Origin: Pipra filicauda
Taxonomy: Eukaryota > Chordata > Aves > Passeriformes > Pipridae
Direction of reading: 5' to 3'
DNA: 64,000 bases
Assembly (NCBI RefSeq): GCF_003945595.2
Contig: NW_024104330.1
Coordinates: forward strand, 1,108,366-1,172,365
The notes beneath the pieces were generated by a model that did not search any database, was not told where the DNA came from, and worked only from the letters and a program-made list of their open reading frames with translations. The position numbers were made by a program, and so were the translations under genes. Positions 58,080 through 64,000 of this stretch are shown here, piece after piece. Numbering within the stretch: position 1 is the first letter of the stretch; the number at the start of each line of letters is the position of its first letter.

Positions 58080-58479
58080 TCACTGGCAGACTGCTAGGGC
58101 TGCATCTCTGATGCTTCCTTTCTTGTGCTTTAAAACATCAATTTGTTTTCTCAAGGCCCCCTCTGCAGAAAGGGTTTGATTTATATCAATCTCCATGGCA
58201 TGTGACAGGGACCAGGTGGTGATTGAGCAGAAGACCATCATGACTTGCACCCGTCCAGCAAATGACAGCCATTACCCCGAGTACCCCACCGAGACACACC
58301 AGCTGCTGTGCCTCCAGCCCAGCTTGGTGACACCCCCAGAGGCAACGATACGGGAGAGCAGGTCATTCATAAACGCCTCTTCCAGCATCCAGTGCTCTGA
58401 TGCCACAACAACCAAACATCTGCTGGGTAAAATCAAAACAAGAAGTTCAACTCTTTCCTGCTTATTTATTCTACACTAG
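58080..58479. pseudogene. GC/CpG-enriched exon-like island; possible retropseudogene or exon
   Basis: This island stands out from AT-rich flanks by its CpGs (for example CACCCGTCCAGC, CCCCGAGTACC, CACCGAGAC, AACGATACGGGAG). The plus strand is open from ATG 58195 to 58479 and contains DQVVIEQKTIMTCTRPAND, with a donor-like GGTAAAAT near 58427. The minus strand is open from about 58475 to 58272 (with SEHWMLEEAFMNDLLSRIV and ASGGVTKLG), meets one TAA at 58274-58272, and stays open in the same frame to 58080. A single stop in about 131 minus-strand codons suggests a decayed coding sequence, but the plus reading has equally plausible codon use. I recognise neither peptide. Strand, family and status are unresolved. 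Confidence 0.25.
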
Positions 58480-58589
58480 TGATTTTTCAACCTCTTTCAG
58501 TTTGCGGGGCTCTAAGCATATTCTGGTGGCAGCATATGAAACCCCCTGCAGTGATTCAAGCCAACTGCTAATCAACTTCGTTTTCTAAG

Positions 58590-59160
58590 TTCCCTTTTCA
58601 GGAATGTTCTAGAAGAGACCCAGAACTAGCTACAGGTAGAATATCACCGTCCCAATCACTTTCTAATAACAATATAATGAGTAAAATAAAAGTAAAAATA
58701 CCTGTCCAACAAAAGCATGGCAACACCAGGCCATATACCATGGTATAGTATAGTATATACATTGGTATAGTAATCGCACATGTGTCTGAGCTTGTTTAAA
58801 ATCTAAATTTTAAGTGTGACAAATAAAATCCTTACAGAGCAGCTACCAGAACTGGCTAAATTTATGGCAGCTGCCTAATCTTCCTTCCTTGAGTCCTTCT
58901 TATGACCGTCCTGTGCCACAGTAGCTCCCCAAAACTATGTAAACATTAAGTAGCTTTCATTGCTTTGCAAGATCTATATCTTCATTGCACTAAGTCCCCC
59001 TGTATCATTCTATTATCCTTTGTGTGGGCTTAGTTTGTGATCACTGAATTCCCTTCTCTGTGCTCCTACAGCCCTTAACACAATGGAGTCCAGTCTATAT
59101 CTGGATTTCGTCCACACTACAAACATGCAAATGTTAAAGTATTGTTATCTCTTAGAAGTA
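58590..59160. other. Gene-free interval with a TATAG-rich patch
   Basis: TATACCATGGTATA (58734-58747) is a perfect 14-bp palindrome that runs into TAGTATAGTATATAC and GGTATAGTA, a small cryptic repeat. Nothing gene-like was seen. Confidence 0.55.
58734..58770. repeat. Palindrome followed by cryptic TATAG repeat
   Basis: A perfect 14-bp palindrome TATACCATGGTATA is followed by imperfect TATAG/GTATA units. It probably arose by slippage. Confidence 0.85.
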
Positions 59161-59163
59161 GCT

Positions 59164-59400
59164 GTGTTGTAGCGTGGTTCCTGGGCCACACTGGGGCAAT
59201 GAACAGATTAGGTTACAGATAAGGTGACCTTACAGATAAAGTGACTCCTGTATAAATACACTAGCACCACAGTTTGGCTTCCTTGCTTCTTTGCTCTGAG
59301 TTTTCAGAGCTATGTTCAGTCGGACTACTATGAGCCAATTCTCCTGTTCATTGATACCTGAACAGCCCTGTCAGTTGACATATAGAAATGATCCCAGTTG
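59164..59400 (+). mobile_element. Possible solo LTR (weak candidate)
   Basis: The segment begins TGTGTTGTAGCGTGGTTCCT and contains a 17-bp imperfect tandem pair (TTACAGATAAGGTGACC at 59213-59229 and TTACAGATAAAGTGACT at 59230-59246). It has a TATAAATA box (59251-59258) about 30 bases before CACAGTTTGGCTTCC, and further on a pyrimidine-rich CTTCCTTGCTTCTTTGCTC stretch. A TG start, enhancer-like direct repeats and a TATA box make an LTR-like U3/R layout. No matching CA end with a target-site duplication, primer-binding site or internal retroviral genes were found, and I cannot name the family. It may be unrelated unique sequence. Confidence 0.22.
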
Positions 59401-59989
59401 CTCACAGCCAGGCTCCAAAATGCAACCCTATCAGTGATCCTGCAAAAACCTCCAACTCCTGTTCACAGTCTATTTCCTCAAAATTATGTTAACAGTGAGT
59501 GTAGGGATGCTGAAGAGCCAGCTGAGATAGCAGGTTAAAATCACACTGGTGGTCAAAGTCACAGCAATGCCAGCCAGACAAGTAGATTAATGCACTCTGA
59601 AAGGAGATTGGAGAGACCCTTACTTTCATCAGGGACTGCTGAAATGGTTAAAGCCAAGTATAGGCTCTGTTGCCATATCAATACCATGCTACATCTATCA
59701 CAGTACAAAATGTATCTGCTTATAGTGGCTGGATAGTATATTGCCCTTTAATGTTTCATTTGGCTTCACGCTGCACAAGTCAGTCTGCTACTCCCAGCTT
59801 GCAGAATTAAGTTCACTTTACTGAGTCATGTTGCCAAGGAAAGACTTCTGCTTTCGTTGATCTAGTCGCCAAAATTAGCTGTGTATGGGTGCATTAACAT
59901 ATCTGTGAGAACAACCCTCAGATATACAACTATGACTAATAACACAGAAATGACTAATAAGCACAAACTATCAAATGTGATCTATGAAA

Positions 59990-60405
59990 AAAGATTCAGA
60001 GAGTTGATGCCAAACCACTCGCAGGACAAGGGAGAAGATCTGGTAATGGTATTCAAATAAGTTAACAGTTGTCACCAAGGGAGAGAAAGCCTCTGACTTC
60101 GGAGTTAGCTCTGTTTTGAACAGGAGACTGTTCATCCAACAGCTGCCCAACTCTCTGCTATAACATCCTCTTGTATCCATTAGAGACAGATCAAAAACAG
60201 TGGGTGTAAACTGTAGTAAAGAAGATTTAAATTAGATATCAGGAGAATTAGGATCTAGGTAACTCAGAAGAGTGTGATAGCTCTTGCAAAGGCTGTTATG
60301 AACCATGCAGAAAAACATCATCCTGGAACAGCCTCTGGGATGGAGGGATAGGATTAGATGATCTACTGAGTCTCTGCTATACATTTGATATCTGTGATTT
60401 GACAC
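59990..60405 (+). mobile_element. Old CR1/L3-type LINE 3' fragment
   Basis: GAAGATCTGGTAATGGTATT then CAAATAAGTTAACAGTTGTC (60031-60072) matches the 'gggaagatcttattatggtcttcaaatatgttaaaggctgtt' type segment. AACTGTAGTAAAGAAGATTT then AAATTAGATATCAGGAGAA (60208-60246) matches 'AATCTGCAGCAAGGGAGATTTAGGTTAGATATTAGGAAA'. GGATAGGATTAGATGATCTA (60345-60364), followed by a decayed GTCTCTGCTATACATTTGAT and ATCTGTGATT, matches the terminal 'GACTTGATGACCTCTAGAGGTCCCTTCCAGCCCTACATTTCTATGATT'. Blocks occur in the correct order and orientation. The reading frame is destroyed. Confidence 0.7.
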
Positions 60406-60409
60406 ATTT

Positions 60410-62530
60410 CCTAACAAAAGCTGGGCAAATAGGATGTACATGAAAAGACTGTATTTCTTCACAGCAGAGCAGATTTCCCTTCCGATCAATGAGGCTCCCA
60501 GAGCTCAAAGTGGCAAAATAAACTCAAGATATTTTAATTGGCAACTTTCTTTTTTTAAACAATAAAGAATTAATATGGGTCACTTCTGTTGTGGAGCAGC
60601 AGACTGTCTGTCAGGCACAGATAAGACCTGTATAACAACTAGATGGAAAATGCTGACTTTATGTTCTCTTCTATTATATTTGTGACCTGGACTTCTCCCT
60701 TTTATTCCTTTTTTTAATCTCTCTCTCTTGCTTTTTTCTCCTAATACCAAGCCCCAAAAACAGCCCAACTTGCCAAGCTCTCTTTCTACAGACAGCTGAA
60801 GCTGCTAATTGCAATCCCATCAGTGAAACACAGACCTGCCCCTCATCTATCCTGTACCATTCCTGTCTTTCCTTTGCAGTTAATGAAGTGTCTCACACTG
60901 AAGAGGGAGTAGTTTGTAAACCCAGCTTTCACCATGATACTTACAATGCTGTGCTCACAGCAAGGAATTTGAAGCAAAGCTCTCTAAAAATCAAAGGAAT
61001 GAACTATCCATTTTTTTGAAACCTAGGCAGAACTGGGGTTGACTGTATTGCATGGGCTTTGGATACTATGCGCAGCATCTCCTCTGAGACAGACTGCTTG
61101 CTTAGGCCCTGATGTAACACAGCAAGGTTGTACTCCAAGACTCATTTCTTTGTTATTTGTCAAAAGGTCAAGAACACTCTGTGGATACAGTGTGGCTTTT
61201 TCTTGAGAGGCAGAATGCTTCCTGGGGAAGAGCAAAATCCTTTGGCATGAGAATATTGATGTGTGGGGATTTGACCTACCTTTCAGCTCCGTTGCTGGAA
61301 GCTGGTGAAGCTACACTTGTGCCACACAGCAAACTGAGTGAGCTTTCTGACATGGCATGACAGCCTGTGGCCACGCTTTGCTGCCCGAGAGTTTGAGTTC
61401 CTGTGGTTTAGGGGTGAAAAGGTTATTTATTCTACATGCTATTGGCTTGGCTTTGAAGTCTATCCTTTCCAGTAAAAGGTTATACTGAAAGAACAACCTT
61501 AAAATTGCAACCTGAATCAAACTGACTTGAGGCACTCTCTAAAATTCCCCCCCAAAAGTGGTCCTCAACATATCAAGGGGAAAAATTGTTCATAGTCTGT
61601 CTTCAAAATCCAGCAGGGATGGAGCATGGATGTCTGACAGCAGCATTAGTTTTAGATGAAGGAAATGAGAATTGCCTACAGACTCTTTAGTCTACTCTGT
61701 GTCACACTGAAAGACACATAGGAGAGGAAGAGGAGGGATAATTCCTATGAATTAATAAACTTATGACATGGCATGACACCTGCTTTTTTCACACTCAGTG
61801 CTGGTTCACAGGGTCCTTACCTGTCTTTTCTGGTCCATGCCTGTCTGCCCCTGCATCTTCAACGTGAGTTCAGAGTTTGTACATTCAGGTCCAGGGCACT
61901 GCATCCCCTCAATCAGAATATTTATTTAAATACATAAATGATGACTCTAAAAGAAACAAACCCAGTACTAAGCCTCTAGGTGCTCTGGAGATTAATACAT
62001 GGCAATATTTATGTTAGTACATGATTTCTCTAGACATAGAAAGCTGGCTATCATTCCTATCACAGCTGTCTCTGCTTTCTGTAACAAGGATTGAAGGGGC
62101 CAAACCTCAAACAGGATTTCTAGACCCAGGCTTGCAAACAGAGTAAGCAAAACCAACAAACATGTGGGATTTTGGCAAAAAAAAATAGATAAAGATAGAG
62201 GAATATTTTATTGCCATTTGTTTCCTACTGGAAAAGGTCCATTTCTAAGTCTTATCTACAGCTAGGAAAGCTGAAAGTTATCACAGTCACCCCAAGGTTC
62301 ACAGTTTAGCTACTCCCTAAGCATTTGTGGAAGGAGGAAATGTAACAGAAGGTCACGTGTGCTGTACAGTAACCACAGATGTAGAATTTCAGAGGGTCTC
62401 TTCAGTCTCCATGGGATATATTTAGAAGTCAACAAATTGCAACTATTTGGAAATGCTTTTCATTTATAAAGCTGAGAGCACCTAATCCACCCTTGTGTTC
62501 TGACATCCATGCGCATATTTCTGATAAACT
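60410..62530. other. Gene-free unique sequence
   Basis: No gene or transposon was recognised. Several frames of 60-85 codons on both strands carry no motif. Confidence 0.5.
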
Positions 62531-62532
62531 CT

Positions 62533-63240
62533 TCACAGAATATGCCAAGTTGGAAGAGACCCACCAGGGTCATCAAAGTCCAACTCCTGGCCCTGTACAG
62601 GACCATCCCCAGGAGTTACACCATGTGCCTGAGAGTATCATCTAAACACTTCTCAAAATCTGCCAGGCTTGGTGCTGTGACCACTTCCCTGGGGAGCCTG
62701 TTCCAGTGCCCAACTATCCTCTGGGTGAAGAACCTTTTTCTAATATCCAACCTAAACCTCCCCTGACACAACTTCAGGCCATTCCCTTGAGTCCTGTCAC
62801 TGATCACCACAGAGAAGAGATCAGTGCCTGCCCTCCCCTTCCCCTCATGAAGAAGTTGTGACTGCAATGAGGTCTCCCCTCAGTCTCCTCCAGGCTGAAC
62901 AGACCAAGTGCCCTCAGCTGCTCCTCATACAGCTTCCCCTCAACACCCTTCACCATCTTTGTTGTCCTCCTCTAGACACTCTCCAATAACTTAATATCTT
63001 TCTGTATATTGTGGTGCCCAAAACCGGACACAGTATTCAAGGTGAGGCCGCACCAGTGCAGAGCAGAGCAGGACAATCCCCTCCCTCGACTGGCTGGCGA
63101 TGCTTTGCCTGATGCCCCCAGGACATGGTTGGCCCTCCTGGCTGCCAGGGCACTGCTGACTCATATTCAACTTGCCGTTGACCAGGACCTCCAGGTCCCT
63201 TTCTGTGGCACTGTTTTCCAGCATCTGATTCTCAGATTAA
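62533..63240 (-). mobile_element. CR1 LINE fragment, ORF2 C-terminal part and 3' end
   Basis: This is the longest clear CR1 copy (about 700 bp, antisense). The left edge CACAGAATATGCCAAGTTGG then AAGAGACCCACCAGGGTCAT is the 3' end. TTCCAGTGCCCAACTATCCT, CCTCCTCTAGACACTCTCCA, GGTGCCCAAAACCGGACACA and CTGACTCATATTCAACTTGC continue through the coding part. Minus-strand residues RDLEVLVNGKLNMSQQC, SALVRPHLEYCVRFWAPQY and [15 protein letters not shown] with [10 protein letters not shown] correspond to the conserved C-terminal region of CR1 ORF2. They fall in more than one frame, so the copy has frameshifts and is inactive. The sequence stops matching near 63240 (5' truncation). Confidence 0.93.
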
Positions 63241-63244
63241 ATGT

Positions 63245-64000
63245 TCTAGAATCTTACTGGTTGAATGTAACAAAACTTTGTGCTGAAAATGTTCCCACCC
63301 ATGGAAAGAAAGAGGTTAAAGCCCTCTTCAGATGCAGCCAGATTGGTGGGGAAAGTACGAATCTTTGCCATGCTTGTGGTCACGAAGTACTAAATCCAGT
63401 CCAACAAAAAGTGCTCCCAGCCCACAGAAACTTTTAATTCTCACTCACTTATTTCTGTTGGTGTGAACGAGATGTATATATCACCTGCCTGAGACAGGTC
63501 CTCAGTGCTAAATATGGGCTCAGTGCTATTTCCCCACAAACATTTTTGACAACACAATCTCAACCAGGGCTCGTCTGGTGTCCCAGGTTCAGGGCTGTCC
63601 ATGTTGCTCAACTTCATGGTCCCCTGGGCTGAGACCACCTTCTACTTCTGCTGCACGATACAGCTTTATTCTCAAGAGGTGAACCACTGTTAACATATCT
63701 CACTGCTGCTAAAAATATTAATAAGAACACACACTTGCACACATACGGAGAAATCAAGAAATTCATCAAATTAATGGATAGTCCCTGCAGCACTGTAAAT
63801 TCAAACATATGAATTTCAACATCTTCAGGGGTTTTAATGCCATTTTTTCCCTTCTGGTATCTAAGTGTTATAAAACTCTGGGCAAGTCAGCGAACCAGGG
63901 AATGCAACTTATTTGAAATAAAAGCAAAATGACTCAGGGGTTTAATTGTCCAAGCTCGGCAAAGTGAAAAAAAAAGTAAGTAAGCACTTTGTTAGACATG
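63245..64000. other. Gene-free unique sequence to window end
   Basis: No gene was recognised. The plus frame 63009-63437 starts inside antisense CR1 and runs on by chance. An A9 run lies near 63967-63975. Confidence 0.5.

Noticed and set aside
63009..63437. 142-codon plus-strand frame
   Set aside because: It begins in antisense CR1 sequence and runs into unique DNA, so it is a shadow of the transposon.
1..64000. CRISPR arrays, tRNA or rRNA genes, plasmid or phage features
   Set aside because: No regularly spaced identical repeats, no cloverleaf-like A/B-box arrangement and no rRNA-like sequence were seen. The CR1 content marks this as vertebrate nuclear DNA.

Overview
This window looks like vertebrate, almost certainly avian, nuclear DNA. 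The main evidence is at least ten fragments of CR1 non-LTR retrotransposons on both strands. Several carry the 3' end typical of bird CR1 (TCATAGAATCATAAAATGG followed by a GGTTGGAAGGGACC-like stretch). Two still show recognisable CR1 ORF2 C-terminal residues. I see no L1, Alu or B-element SINEs, no bacterial gene organisation, no operons and no CRISPR array. The base composition is AT-rich and CpG-poor, with scattered short A/T, GT and ATCC runs.

I recognise no intact protein-coding gene. The open frames are all at most about 157 codons, which is what chance gives in 64 kb of both strands, and the longest one runs through a CR1 copy. The window is best read as intergenic DNA (a gene desert) or the inside of a very large intron. 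Four short segments have exon-like properties (splice-site consensus plus an open frame, or a local rise in GC/CpG with open frames) and are listed as low-confidence candidates: 3081-3206 (-), 7678-8320 (+), 55138-55290 (+) and 58080-58479 (strand uncertain). A fifth, weaker one is 9697-9996 (-). None could be tied to a known family.

Layout. 1-16.7 kb: AT-rich unique sequence with three very old MIR/L3-like SINE-type remnants (2.7, 6.6 and 14.3 kb), two candidate terminal exons and a perfect 15-bp hairpin (7.2 kb). 16.7-21.1 kb: an old CR1 copy, a younger minus-strand CR1 tail and an ancient amniote repeat remnant. 21-40 kb: mostly featureless, with a homeodomain-motif-rich block at 25.0-26.1 kb, an ATCC microsatellite at 34.6 kb and another old CR1 at 36.3 kb. 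40.6-42.1 kb: a 78-bp segment present twice, base-for-base identical, 1,350 bp apart in direct orientation, with a short CR1 tail between. 42.5-49.4 kb: enhancer-like blocks, a 16-bp palindrome, a CR1 tail, a MIR-like remnant and an old CR1. 53-64 kb: two short CR1 tails, a candidate exon, an enhancer-like block at 56.5-57.1 kb, a GC-rich exon-like island at 58.1-58.5 kb, a possible solo LTR at 59.2 kb, an old CR1 at 60 kb and the longest relatively well preserved CR1 copy at 62.5-63.2 kb.

I found no convincing new biological system. The observations most worth a second look are the 78-bp perfect duplication and the unidentified exon-like islands. Repeat calls come from remembered consensus patterns, not from a search.
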